Below are positions 28,789 to 36,846 of a stretch of DNA of 64,000 nucleotides, in pieces. The translations under genes were made by a program, and so were the position numbers. Location: assembly GCA_950054485.1 (NCBI GenBank), contig CATLPD010000002.1, positions 374,644-438,643 of the forward strand, read 5' to 3'. Each line of letters opens with the position of its first letter. The stretch's first letter is position 1. Source of the stretch: an uncultured Alphaproteobacteria bacterium. Its GTDB lineage: Bacteria; Pseudomonadota; Alphaproteobacteria; Micavibrionales; CSBR16-224. The notes below the pieces were generated by a model that saw nothing but the letters and a program-made list of their open reading frames with translations, ran no database searches and had not been told where the DNA came from.

Positions 28789-29490
28789 TTAATGCCCCTT
28801 GCCGCCGATTGATTTGTAGCGGTGATCATCGTCTGTTTCATCTGTGATCTTTTCAATCATCTCAAGACCGTGCTCGGGCATATGTGCTTTTTCATCACCC
28901 GGCAACAGGTTTTGGACATCGGTCATCCCTTCCCATGGGCTCAGGAAATCAAACTTACGGAATTGCTGTGATAATTTAACAGGCTCGTAAACTACGCGCT
29001 TTTGTTCTTCGTCATAGCGTAATTCGACAAAGCCCGTCAGCGGAAAATCCTTGCGCAGCGGATGGCCGTTAAAACCATAGTCGGTCAAAATACGGCGTAA
29101 ATCAGGGTGATCTTTGAAATAGATGCCATACATATCCCAGACTTCGCGTTCAAACCAGTTCGCTGTACTGAACAAATCAACTATGGAATCCACCGGCGTT
29201 TTCTCGTCTGTGTTCAGTTTAACGCGAATGCGCAAGTTATGATGCAGACTTAACATGTGATAGACCACTTCGAAACGTTCGTCACGCTCTGGGTAGTCAA
29301 CCGCTGTAATATCAACAACCTGTTTGAAATTACAGGCCGCGTCATCACGTAAAAAACTGATCACACGGCGAACAGATTCGCGGCGGACGGTAATTGTCAG
29401 CTGCTGATAGGAAATATCTGTTTTCAAAACAGCATTTGCCAGCTTGCTTTTCAGATATGATTTGAGGTCTTTTAAATCCTGTACACTCAT
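28789..29490 (-). CDS. nuoC: NADH-quinone oxidoreductase subunit C
   Basis: 30-kDa-type subunit, 233 aa. [20 protein letters not shown] and [20 protein letters not shown] form the family signature. A C-terminal acidic/Gly tail (about 205-233) lies beyond the conserved core. It starts 4 bp after the nuoB stop. Confidence 0.97.
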   Translation of the reverse strand: MSVQDLKDLKSYLKSKLANAVLKTDISYQQLTITVRRESVRRVISFLRDDAACNFKQVVDITAVDYPERDERFEVVYHMLSLHHNLRIRVKLNTDEKTPVDSIVDLFSTANWFEREVWDMYGIYFKDHPDLRRILTDYGFNGHPLRKDFPLTGFVELRYDEEQKRVVYEPVKLSQQFRKFDFLSPWEGMTDVQNLLPGDEKAHMPEHGLEMIEKITDETDDDHRYKSIGGKGH

Positions 29491-29494
29491 CGCC

Positions 29495-30046
29495 CTACCT
29501 CACAATCCGCGTATCTTCACGGGCGATCTTTTTTTGCAACTGCAAGATACCGTAGACCAGCGCCTCTGCTGTTGGCGGGCAACCCGGAACATAGATATCA
29601 ACAGGCACGATGCGATCACAGCCGCGCACAACAGAATAGGAATAGTGATAATAACCACCGCCATTTGCACATGATCCCATAGAAATCACCCAGCGCGGCT
29701 CTGCCATTTGGTCATAGACCTTACGCAGTGCCGGGGCCATCTTGTTGGTCAGCGTACCCGCAACAATCATAACGTCAGACTGACGCGGTGACGGACGCGG
29801 AATAACACCAAAACGGTCAAGGTCATAACGTGACATATAAGAATGGATCATCTCGACCGCACAGCAAGCGAGGCCAAAGGTCATCGGCCATAGAGACCCT
29901 GTACGCGCCCAATCCAGTAAATTATCGAATTTCGCAACGATAAAGCCTTTTTCATTCATTTCATCGGTTGCAGCCTTCAGAATCGCATCCTGTTCAGGCC
30001 CGGGCAAAATTAATCCGCTTTTTGTTCGTGTTTCAGCCACTGTCAT
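29495..30046 (-). CDS. nuoB: NADH-quinone oxidoreductase subunit B
   Basis: PSST-type subunit, 183 aa from the ATG at 30046, binding cluster N2, the electron donor to quinone. [10 protein letters not shown] provides the tandem Cys pair; [13 protein letters not shown] and [16 protein letters not shown] provide the others. The ATG overlaps the nuoA stop (TGATG). A TTG three codons upstream (30055) has a better-placed GGGAG and is a real alternative start. Confidence 0.96.
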   Translation of the reverse strand: MTVAETRTKSGLILPGPEQDAILKAATDEMNEKGFIVAKFDNLLDWARTGSLWPMTFGLACCAVEMIHSYMSRYDLDRFGVIPRPSPRQSDVMIVAGTLTNKMAPALRKVYDQMAEPRWVISMGSCANGGGYYHYSYSVVRGCDRIVPVDIYVPGCPPTAEALVYGILQLQKKIAREDTRIVR

Positions 30047-30444
30047 CACTCCCAATCAAGGGCTCCCTTTTTCCATTCGTAAATAAAACCGATGGTCAGG
30101 ACCATCAGGAACGTAAACATAGACCAAAAACCGATTACACCGATTGTTCCCAGCGAAACCGCCCATGGAAACAAAAAGGCAATTTCCAAATCAAAAATAA
30201 TAAAAAGAATCGATACCAGATAAAAACGCACATCAAAGCGCCCGCGGCTGTCATCAAAAGCTTCAAATCCGCATTCATAAGCCGAAAGCTTTTCTTTGTC
30301 AGGATTTTGTTTCGCCGCCAGATAAGAGGCCACAACCATTATAATAGAAAGGCCCGCGGCAATCGCGATAAAGATAAGAACGGGCAGATATTCGACAAGT
30401 AATTCCTGAGGCATTTTGGGTTGCTCTTGATTGGTTTTTGCCAT
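30046..30444 (-). CDS. nuoA: NADH-quinone oxidoreductase subunit A
   Basis: Small membrane subunit, 132 aa, with three helices; the motif [20 protein letters not shown] is the TM1-2 loop beside the quinone channel. First gene of the 14-subunit operon. The ATG at 30444 is only 4 bp past a good -10 box, so this start would be leaderless. The internal ATG at 30414 ([15 protein letters not shown]), with AAGAG upstream, resembles usual NuoA N-termini better and may be the true start. Confidence 0.94.
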   Translation of the reverse strand: MAKTNQEQPKMPQELLVEYLPVLIFIAIAAGLSIIMVVASYLAAKQNPDKEKLSAYECGFEAFDDSRGRFDVRFYLVSILFIIFDLEIAFLFPWAVSLGTIGVIGFWSMFTFLMVLTIGFIYEWKKGALDWE

Positions 30445-30448
30445 GGTT

Positions 30449-30477
30449 ATTGTATGCCCCTACCCTATACAGGGCAA
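30449..30477 (-). promoter_or_regulatory. Probable sigma-70 promoter of the nuo operon
   Basis: On the minus strand, TTGCCC (30472-30477), a 17-bp spacer and TACAAT (30449-30454). The predicted start of transcription falls on or very near the annotated nuoA ATG. A contribution from read-through of tRNA-Asp, 100 bp upstream on the same strand, cannot be excluded. Confidence 0.5.
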
Positions 30478-30542
30478 GTAGAGTCTGCAAGAAATAATTC
30501 TATTTTTTTATCAAAGAAATGAAGCGTTTAAGGAAGAAAAAG

Positions 30543-30619
30543 TGGCGCGAGTGACGGGACTTGAACCCGCGGCCTCCGCCGTGACAGGGCGGCGCTCTAA
30601 CCGACTGAGCTACACCCGC
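30543..30619 (-). tRNA. tRNA-Asp (anticodon GTC)
   Basis: The minus strand folds as a full cloverleaf: acceptor GCGGGTG pairs with CACTCGC (one G-T), the anticodon loop CTGTCAC has GTC, and the T-loop is GGTTCAAGTCC. CCA is encoded. 77 nt. It lies between tRNA-Val and nuoA, a conserved alphaproteobacterial position. Confidence 0.97.
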
Positions 30620-30747
30620 GCATTGGGTTGACATCTGTATTTACGATGTCGGCTCATAGGGGTGTATATTTCCCTTATTCAGTGCTGGTTGTCAACCGTT
30701 TTTGTAAAAAAACTTGCGGTTTTTTGATTCTGTTGCAAAATCAAAGC

Positions 30748-31341
30748 ATGAAACACAGATGCGGATGGGCAAATCCGAAAAATCAGCTTTATATTGACTA
30801 TCACGATCACGAATGGGGCGTGCCCGTTACGGACGATCAAATCCTGTTTGAATTCATCGTGCTGGAGGGCGCACAAGCCGGCCTCAGTTGGGAGACGGTT
30901 CTTAATAAACGCGCAGGATACCGCAAAGCATTTCATGATTTTGACCCTGAAAAAGTCGCAGCAATGAGCGATGATGATTTACAAGCCTTGCACCAGAATC
31001 CGGAAATTATTCGTAACAAGCTAAAAATCAAAGCCGCCCGCACAAATGCACGCGTTTTTTTAGATATTCAAAAGGAATTTGGCAGTTTTTCAAAATATCA
31101 ATGGCAGTTCGTTGACTTTAAACCGATACAGAATCACTGGGCGTCTTTAAAAGATATGCCTGCCAATACCCCATTAAGTGACAAGATATCAAAAGACCTT
31201 AAAAAGCGTGGCATGACATTTGTGGGCACGACTATTATCTATTCGCATATGCAGGCAACAGGAATGGTGAATGATCACATCACCGGTTGCTTCAGGCATA
31301 CTGAATGCGCAGCGATGCAAGATATCAGATTAAAGGCTTAA
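30748..31341 (+). CDS. tag: DNA-3-methyladenine glycosylase I
   Basis: Base-excision repair enzyme that removes 3-methyladenine. 197 aa from the ATG at 30748. The start MKHRCGWANPKNQLYIDYHD is typical: the Cys and a later His/Cys group (HITGCFRHTEC) form Tag's zinc site. GLSWETVLNKRAGYRKAF contains the catalytic-pocket Glu and Trp. Upstream in-frame codons to 30628 have no family similarity. It is convergent with the next gene (17-bp overlap) and divergent from tRNA-Asp. Confidence 0.95.
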   Translation: MKHRCGWANPKNQLYIDYHDHEWGVPVTDDQILFEFIVLEGAQAGLSWETVLNKRAGYRKAFHDFDPEKVAAMSDDDLQALHQNPEIIRNKLKIKAARTNARVFLDIQKEFGSFSKYQWQFVDFKPIQNHWASLKDMPANTPLSDKISKDLKKRGMTFVGTTIIYSHMQATGMVNDHITGCFRHTECAAMQDIRLKA

Positions 31342-31828
31342 GCGGTTTTTTATAGGCGGCTTTATTCTCTGTCAGAACAAACTGCGACAGATAATCGACA
31401 TCTTTGTCCAGATCGTATGTATCCGCGCCTGTTTTAAATGCTGATTTTAGACGGCTTTCGATTGCACCGATGGTTCTGGCGATTTTGCGTGACGAAATAA
31501 CGCTCTGCCCTTCTGCATTCTGCCAATGATAGCAGCGATCGCCCTGACGTTTATATTCAGAGAAACCCAGCATGACGCAGCCAACCGCAATTGACAAAGT
31601 GGACGCCATACCCAAAAAGGCAACATCAGCCGCAAACCAAAGTGCTGCAGCGCCAAACGAAAGCCCGCCAGCGCCTAGATAAAACATTTCACCCAGTCCT
31701 TTGGCCTTATGAGGATTGTCTTTAGATTTGTATTTATTGAACAGACTTTTAACCTGTGAGCGATCCGCATTTGTCATCAGATCGTCAGACGATTTTGGCA
31801 ATTCGATATAATCGATTTGATAATACAT
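31325..31828 (-). CDS. Membrane-associated hypothetical protein
   Basis: 167 aa. A polar N-terminal region (about 1-48) is followed by two close hydrophobic segments (about 50-85: LSFGAAALWFAADVAFLGMA and STLSIAVGCVMLGF). A cytoplasmic-looking helical C-terminal half follows, ending in a basic tail KKPLKPLI. No signal peptide. GGGGA precedes the ATG by 6 nt. It has its own promoter at 31858-31886 and a 17-bp tail overlap with tag. No family recognised. Confidence 0.78.
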   Translation of the reverse strand: MYYQIDYIELPKSSDDLMTNADRSQVKSLFNKYKSKDNPHKAKGLGEMFYLGAGGLSFGAAALWFAADVAFLGMASTLSIAVGCVMLGFSEYKRQGDRCYHWQNAEGQSVISSRKIARTIGAIESRLKSAFKTGADTYDLDKDVDYLSQFVLTENKAAYKKPLKPLI

Positions 31829-31857
31829 TACTTATCCCCATATGTTGTTATTGCACA

Positions 31858-31886
31858 TTATTAGCATGCAAAAACGACTATGACAA
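31858..31886 (-). promoter_or_regulatory. Sigma-70 promoter for the 31325-31828 gene
   Basis: On the minus strand, TTGTCA (31881-31886), 17-bp spacer, TAATAA (31858-31863), about 30 bp before the ATG. The start of the motif (TTGTCATAGT) resembles TTGACATAAT at the plus-strand accessory promoters. Confidence 0.6.
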
Positions 31887-31918
31887 GAAATAAGGATTGC
31901 TATATATGCAATGGAAAA

Positions 31919-31994
31919 TGGTGGGCGGCGACGGTCTCGAACCGCCGACCTATTCGGTGTAAACGAATTGCTCTACCAACTGAGCTAGCCGCCC
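31919..31994 (-). tRNA. tRNA-Val (anticodon TAC)
   Basis: Acceptor GGGCGGC pairs with GCCGCCC, the anticodon loop TTTACAC contains TAC, and the T-arm has GGTTCGAGACC. Encoded CCA, 76 nt. It lies just downstream of hupB, as in many alphaproteobacteria. Confidence 0.97.
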
Positions 31995-32050
31995 TTACAT
32001 AGGAGTTTGATTTTTATCGAACCCGCAGTGAACTGTCAAGCACCAAAATA

Positions 32051-32085
32051 AAAAAAAGACCGGAGCAAAATGCGTCCGGTCTTTT
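32051..32085 (-). terminator. Rho-independent terminator of hupB
   Basis: On the minus strand a stem AAAGACCGGA / TCCGGTCTTT with a short loop is followed by a run of eight T. It lies about 40 bp after the hupB stop. Confidence 0.85.
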
Positions 32086-32126
32086 CAAATCTCGATTAAA
32101 AGATCTGTTAAATATCAAAATTGATA

Positions 32127-32399
32127 TTAGTTAACAGCGTCTTTCAGCTTTGAACCAGCAGAGAATTTAACCTGGTTAGCAGCTTTAATCTGGATCTCTT
32201 CACCTGTACGTGGGTTACGGCCTTTGCGGGCTGCACGACGTGTCTTTTTGAATGTACCAAAGCCAACTAGTGTGACAGAACCAGATTTTTTAACGCCTGA
32301 TTCGATACCTTCAAGGATCAGGTTGATGTAGCGCTCAGCTTCAGCCAGGCTACCGCCAGATTTCTTAGCAACGAATTCTTTAAGTTCAGTTTTGTTCAT
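32127..32399 (-). CDS. hupB: Nucleoid protein HU
   Basis: DNA-bending histone-like protein, 90 aa, the standard HU length. MNKTELKEFVAKKSG and GFGTFKKTRRAARKGRNPRT (the DNA-binding beta-arm, with the intercalating Pro in GRNP) are conserved. The ATG at 32399 has GGGAG 7 nt upstream. It lies downstream of lon, the usual lon-hupB order, and ends at a strong terminator. The 146 bp between lon and hupB hold no other gene. Confidence 0.97.
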   Translation of the reverse strand: MNKTELKEFVAKKSGGSLAEAERYINLILEGIESGVKKSGSVTLVGFGTFKKTRRAARKGRNPRTGEEIQIKAANQVKFSAGSKLKDAVN

Positions 32400-32545
32400 G
32401 GGGTCTCTCCCTTTCATAAGTTAAATTAAAGATTACAAGTTAAAAATATAAATATTGTAATCTGTCCCCAACACCTCGCATCGGTTGCTATTGCTACGAT
32501 TCGAAGTGTCTAAGTGATTCTATGATGCCTATTTTTCAGGAAAAC

Positions 32546-34963
32546 TCAATGGTGAATCACGTCTTTTTCGTGCTTTTCGGCGGGATTCAGGGCGATTTTC
32601 TCAATTTCTGCCAAAATTTCGTCAGAAATCGGCTCCGGCATTTCCGTAAGTGCGTGTGAAAGCACTTCTTCTATGGTTGAAACAGGAACAATCTCGAGTC
32701 CTTTTTTGACGTTATCAGGGATCTCGGCCAGGTCTTTTTTGTTATCCTGCGGGATAAGAACCTTGGTAATTCCACCACGTAAGGCGGCCAAAAGTTTTTC
32801 CTTTAGTCCCCCAATAGGCAGTACGCGACCCGAAAGACGGATCTCGCCTGTCATGGCAACATTGCTGTAAACAGGAATACCTGTCAGGGATGAAACCATT
32901 GTCGTCACCATGGCAATACCGGCAGACGGGCCATCCTTTGGTACCGCGCCTTCCGGCACATGAACCTGAATAGATTTCCGGTCGAATATACGCGGGTCAA
33001 TACCAAGCGATGGCGCGCGTGACTTAATCAGCGTTTCCGCAACGCGGACAGATTCCTTCATGACATCTTTCAGATTACCCGTGGCTGCAGTCTTTTCCTT
33101 GCCCGGGATCATAACAGATTCGATCGAGAGCAGATCACCACCTGTTTCTGTCCAAGCCAGACCTGTGACAACACCTGTCTGGTTTTCATCTTCGGCTAGG
33201 CCGTAACGATAACGTTTTACCCCTGCAAACTTTTCAAGGTTGCTTGGTGTTACCTTTAGTGATTTGCGTTTGTTCATCAAAATTTCTTTGATCGCTTTAC
33301 GCGCCAAACCGGATAATTCGCGTTCCAGATTACGCACACCAGCCTCGCGAGTGTAATAACGGATCAAATCACGCAACGCCTTGTCAGTGATTGAAAATTC
33401 TTTTGCTTTCAGGCCATTTGCATCCAGTTGCTTTTTGATCAGGTGACGTTTTGCGATCTGGACTTTTTCATCTTCTGTATATCCTGACAGGCGGATGATT
33501 TCCATACGATCAAGCAGCGGGCGAGACATATCAAGACTGTTTGATGTACAGATAAACATCACATCCGACAAGTCGTAATCAACCTCAAGATAATGATCCT
33601 GGAAAGTATCGTTTTGTTCAGGGTCTAGAACTTCGAGCAATGCCGAAGATGGATCGCCACGATAGTCATTGCCCAATTTATCAATTTCATCCAACAGGAA
33701 CAACGGGTTTGATGTCTTTGCTTTTTTCATGCCTTGTATCACTTTACCCGGCATCGATCCAATATAGGTGCGACGGTGACCGCGAATTTCAGATTCATCA
33801 CGCACACCACCCAGTGACATCCGTACGAAATTACGGTTTGTCGCCTCGGCAATCGATTTACCCAAGGACGTTTTACCGACACCAGGTGGGCCCATCAGGC
33901 ACAAAATCGGGCCTTTAACTTTTTCAGTGCGGGTCTGTACGGCCAGATATTCAAGAATACGTTCTTTTACTTTCTCGAGACCATAATGATCACGATCCAG
34001 AATTTTCTTGGCCGCCTTCAGGTCTTTTTTGACCTTGCTGCGTTTTTTCCACGGAACAGAAAGCATCCAATCGAGGTAATTACGAACGACTCCGGACTCA
34101 GCTGACATCGGGCTCATCTGTTTCAGTTTTTTCAGCTCGCCTTCCGCTTTATCGCGGGCTTCTTTAGATAGCTTTGTTTTCTTGATCTGAGCCTCTAGTT
34201 GCGAGATATCATCTCCGCCCTCTTCTCCGTCATTCAGCTCTTTCTGAATGGCTTTCATTTGTTCGTTCAGATAATATTCGCGCTGTGTTTTCTCCATCTG
34301 TTTTTTAACGCGGCTACGCACACGCTTTTCAACTTCCAGCACATCGATTTCATTTTCCATGAACGCGAATATTTTTTCGAGTCTTTCAGCGAGACTAGCC
34401 GTTTCAAGCAATCCCTGTTTTTCGTCGATTTTCAAAACCAGATGCGATGCGATCGTATCTGTCATTTTCGACAGATCCTCGATTTGACCTATTGAAGTCA
34501 TGACTTCCGGTGGAATCTTTTTGTTCAATTTGACGTACTGCTCGAACTGAGTCAAAACAGCGCGGCTTAATCCCTCAAGGCTTTCCTGACTGGTAGAAGG
34601 TTCTTTGAAATCTGAAATGTCGCCGCATAGCAAACCATCTTTTTCGGATACATTGCTGATCTTGACGCGATAAAGGCCTTCGACCAGAACCTTGACTGTA
34701 CCATCGGGCAATTTCAAAAGCTGTAGAACATTCCCGACAACGCCAACCGAAAAAAGATCATCCGGTGTCGGATCATCTTTGTCAGCTTTTTTCTGGGTCA
34801 CCAAAACGATTTTTTTGGATTTCTCCATGACCGCCTCAAGCGCCTTGACTGATTTATCACGTCCCACAAAAAGTGGCACAATCATATGTGGAAACACGAC
34901 AATGTCGCGCAATGGCAAAAGTGGCTTTGCAGTATCTGATCCAGAAGATCCCAGAATATTCAT
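32546..34963 (-). CDS. lon: ATP-dependent protease Lon
   Basis: Soluble AAA+ serine protease for damaged and regulatory proteins, 805 aa. The N-terminal LON domain (about 14-205) begins PLLPLRDIVVFPHMIVPLFV, followed by a coiled linker. Walker A is GPPGVGKT (358-365) and Walker B is LFLLDEIDK. The Ser-Lys dyad lies in PKDGPSAGIAM (about 680) and GGLKEKLLAALRGG. I take the ATG at 34963; a TTG one codon upstream is possible. A heat-shock-like promoter precedes it. Confidence 0.97.
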   Translation of the reverse strand: MNILGSSGSDTAKPLLPLRDIVVFPHMIVPLFVGRDKSVKALEAVMEKSKKIVLVTQKKADKDDPTPDDLFSVGVVGNVLQLLKLPDGTVKVLVEGLYRVKISNVSEKDGLLCGDISDFKEPSTSQESLEGLSRAVLTQFEQYVKLNKKIPPEVMTSIGQIEDLSKMTDTIASHLVLKIDEKQGLLETASLAERLEKIFAFMENEIDVLEVEKRVRSRVKKQMEKTQREYYLNEQMKAIQKELNDGEEGGDDISQLEAQIKKTKLSKEARDKAEGELKKLKQMSPMSAESGVVRNYLDWMLSVPWKKRSKVKKDLKAAKKILDRDHYGLEKVKERILEYLAVQTRTEKVKGPILCLMGPPGVGKTSLGKSIAEATNRNFVRMSLGGVRDESEIRGHRRTYIGSMPGKVIQGMKKAKTSNPLFLLDEIDKLGNDYRGDPSSALLEVLDPEQNDTFQDHYLEVDYDLSDVMFICTSNSLDMSRPLLDRMEIIRLSGYTEDEKVQIAKRHLIKKQLDANGLKAKEFSITDKALRDLIRYYTREAGVRNLERELSGLARKAIKEILMNKRKSLKVTPSNLEKFAGVKRYRYGLAEDENQTGVVTGLAWTETGGDLLSIESVMIPGKEKTAATGNLKDVMKESVRVAETLIKSRAPSLGIDPRIFDRKSIQVHVPEGAVPKDGPSAGIAMVTTMVSSLTGIPVYSNVAMTGEIRLSGRVLPIGGLKEKLLAALRGGITKVLIPQDNKKDLAEIPDNVKKGLEIVPVSTIEEVLSHALTEMPEPISDEILAEIEKIALNPAEKHEKDVIHH

Positions 34964-35001
34964 CAATTTTCTACCCTTGGTTTTTGACCTGTATAATAAA
35001 G

Positions 35002-35029
35002 ATATAGGGCATTACTTATCGTGAACAAG
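35002..35029 (-). promoter_or_regulatory. Heat-shock (sigma-32-like) promoter candidate for lon
   Basis: On the minus strand CTTG (35026-35029) is followed after 17 bp by CCTATAT (35002-35008). This fits the alphaproteobacterial RpoH pattern CTTG-N17/18-CYTATNT. The position, about 40 bp before the lon ATG, and the target gene make sense. Assigned by eye. Confidence 0.5.
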
Positions 35030-35061
35030 CGCTGCCCTAGACCAATCTTTTAAGTATACAC

Positions 35062-35697
35062 TTATTTATTTTCGTCTTTCTTAACCTCTTCACGGTTTGC
35101 GACGATATGGTCAATAATATTGAACTCTTTTGCTTCCTCAGCGGACATAAACGTATCGCGTTCAAGCTTCTCTTCAATGGTCTTCAGCTTTTGACCCGTG
35201 TGCTTGACGTAGATATTGTTCAGACGATGACGCAAGCTCAGGATTTCTTTCGCCTGAATTTCAATATCAGTCGCCTGCCCTTGCGCACCGCCGGACGGCT
35301 GGTGAACCATAACGCGTGCGTTTGGAAGAGCGTAACGCTTACCTTTCGCGCCCGCTGTTAATAACAACGAACCCATAGACGCTGCCTGGCCGATGCAAAC
35401 GGTTGCAACATCAGGTTTGATATATTGCATCGTGTCATACATTGCCAGACCGGATGTCACAACACCGCCCGGTGAGTTAATGTACATATAGATATCTTTC
35501 TTCGGATTTTCCGATTCAAGGTGCAGCAACTGCGCACAAATCAGTGATGACATGTGATCTTCGACCTGACCTGTCAGAAAGATAATGCGCTCTTTCAATA
35601 GACGCGAATAAATATCATATGCGCGTTCGCCCCTTGCCGTCTGTTCAACGACCATTGGTACCAGGTTCATTACAATGTCTTCGATATCTGCACTCAT
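35062..35697 (-). CDS. clpP: ATP-dependent Clp protease proteolytic subunit (ClpP, canonical)
   Basis: 211 aa, the normal ClpP length. Catalytic Ser in GQAASMGS, His in MVHQPSGG and Asp in [19 protein letters not shown] form the triad. The processing-region N-terminus ([20 protein letters not shown]) is standard. AAGGA precedes the ATG by 7 nt. clpX normally follows clpP and precedes lon; here only 98 bp separate clpP and lon and hold no gene. A GC-TTAA palindrome (GCTTAATTTAAGC, 35735-35747) lies upstream. Confidence 0.97.
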   Translation of the reverse strand: MSADIEDIVMNLVPMVVEQTARGERAYDIYSRLLKERIIFLTGQVEDHMSSLICAQLLHLESENPKKDIYMYINSPGGVVTSGLAMYDTMQYIKPDVATVCIGQAASMGSLLLTAGAKGKRYALPNARVMVHQPSGGAQGQATDIEIQAKEILSLRHRLNNIYVKHTGQKLKTIEEKLERDTFMSAEEAKEFNIIDHIVANREEVKKDENK

Positions 35698-35805
35698 TTT
35701 TATGTCCTTATCTGGATTGTTTTATAGATACAACGCTTAATTTAAGCATAGCATGATGAAAACGCAAAACAATTGAAACTTTGTAAAAATTTTAAAAAAG
35801 CACAT

Positions 35806-35838
35806 AAAAAAACAGCCGGACATACATCCGGCTGTTTT
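35806..35838 (-). terminator. Rho-independent terminator between the two clpP genes
   Basis: Stem ACAGCCGGA / TCCGGCTGT with a short loop, followed on the minus strand by a T-run. It lies 20-55 bp after the stop of the 35862-36728 gene, so the two clpP genes are probably separate transcripts. Confidence 0.8.
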
Positions 35839-35861
35839 CCATTCTATTTAGAAGGGTGTAA

Positions 35862-36728
35862 TTATTTAGGCCCTGACAAGTCATTTGACTTTGGAGCCGG
35901 CTTTTTATCAGCCTGTGGTGTATCGTCGTTCGCAGATTTCTTGCGGTCTGCAACACGTTGCAATACGCTTGGCACTACATCTTCGTTGAAGTGTTTGCGT
36001 GGGCTTTTGCGTGTCATGTGTTCGAACGGTGCTTTTTTCTTCGCGCTATGCTCGAATACTTCGTCAACCAAACCAAGTGTTTTAGCTTGGCCAGGCTTCA
36101 GCCAGATATCACCGGCGCGCAGCAGTTCATCCCAATCTTCGTGTGGTGTTCCAGAGTGGTTTACGTAGATCTGTGTCAGATCATCCCACATACCTTCAAT
36201 CAGATCCTGGTTTGTGCGTGTCGCTGTTGCTGTACCGCGTCCGCCACCTGATGGCTGGTGAATCATTACCTGAGAGCTTGGTGTCGCACCGCGCTTGTCA
36301 CCCGCACACAATAGGATCGAACCCATTGATGCAGCCATACCTGAAACAACTGTTTGGATTTCAACGTCAACGCTGCGCATAAGATCGTACATAGCCAGAC
36401 CGTCAAATACTGAACCACCTGGTGAGTTAATGATAACCTGAATCGGCTGATCTTTTTTAGGGTTGTTGTCTGATGTCAGCAACATTACCGCAGCCTGGAA
36501 AACAGCAGCCATACCGCCATCAACCTGTCCGTCAAGACGGATAATACGCTCTTCCAAAAGTTTAGAGAACAGATCCATGCCGCCTCGCTCGTCACGTACG
36601 TTTGGAACAATACGGTTCAGATCGATGCTGCTTGTCGGAATACCATTAATGCGCGATGGTTCTGCACCTTCGCCGCCAAACATGATTCTACCGCTTTGAT
36701 CAGTTGTTAACGGATTTACTTTAGTCAT
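35862..36728 (-). CDS. Second ClpP-family protease, with N- and C-terminal extensions
   Basis: 288 aa, about 80 longer than usual ClpP. The core (about 35-225) keeps Ser in SGMAASMGS, His in MIHQPSGGG and an Asp aligned with the catalytic one (RAGDIWLKPGQAKTLGLVDE), so it is probably active. The N-terminal ~30 residues are Gly/Ser-rich. The C-terminal ~60 residues are basic and disordered, ending KSNDLSGPK. GGAAGGA precedes the ATG. It sits between tig and clpP, with its own terminator. It may form mixed ClpP rings or a separate peptidase; the partner ATPase is unknown. Confidence 0.93.
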   Translation of the reverse strand: MTKVNPLTTDQSGRIMFGGEGAEPSRINGIPTSSIDLNRIVPNVRDERGGMDLFSKLLEERIIRLDGQVDGGMAAVFQAAVMLLTSDNNPKKDQPIQVIINSPGGSVFDGLAMYDLMRSVDVEIQTVVSGMAASMGSILLCAGDKRGATPSSQVMIHQPSGGGRGTATATRTNQDLIEGMWDDLTQIYVNHSGTPHEDWDELLRAGDIWLKPGQAKTLGLVDEVFEHSAKKKAPFEHMTRKSPRKHFNEDVVPSVLQRVADRKKSANDDTPQADKKPAPKSNDLSGPK

Positions 36729-36846
36729 TACTATCTTCCTTCCAAATATGTTGTTTTGTCACAAACACATCAGGACACAATCACCGCCGACAAATTACAC
36801 AACACCCTTGTCCGTGACTGTTTAAGACAGTTTACAAAAACGAATC

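Noticed and set aside
34964-35061. Possible hidden clpX remnant between clpP and lon
   Set aside because: The 98-bp gap contains only a promoter-like region; no Clp ATPase motif is readable in any frame.
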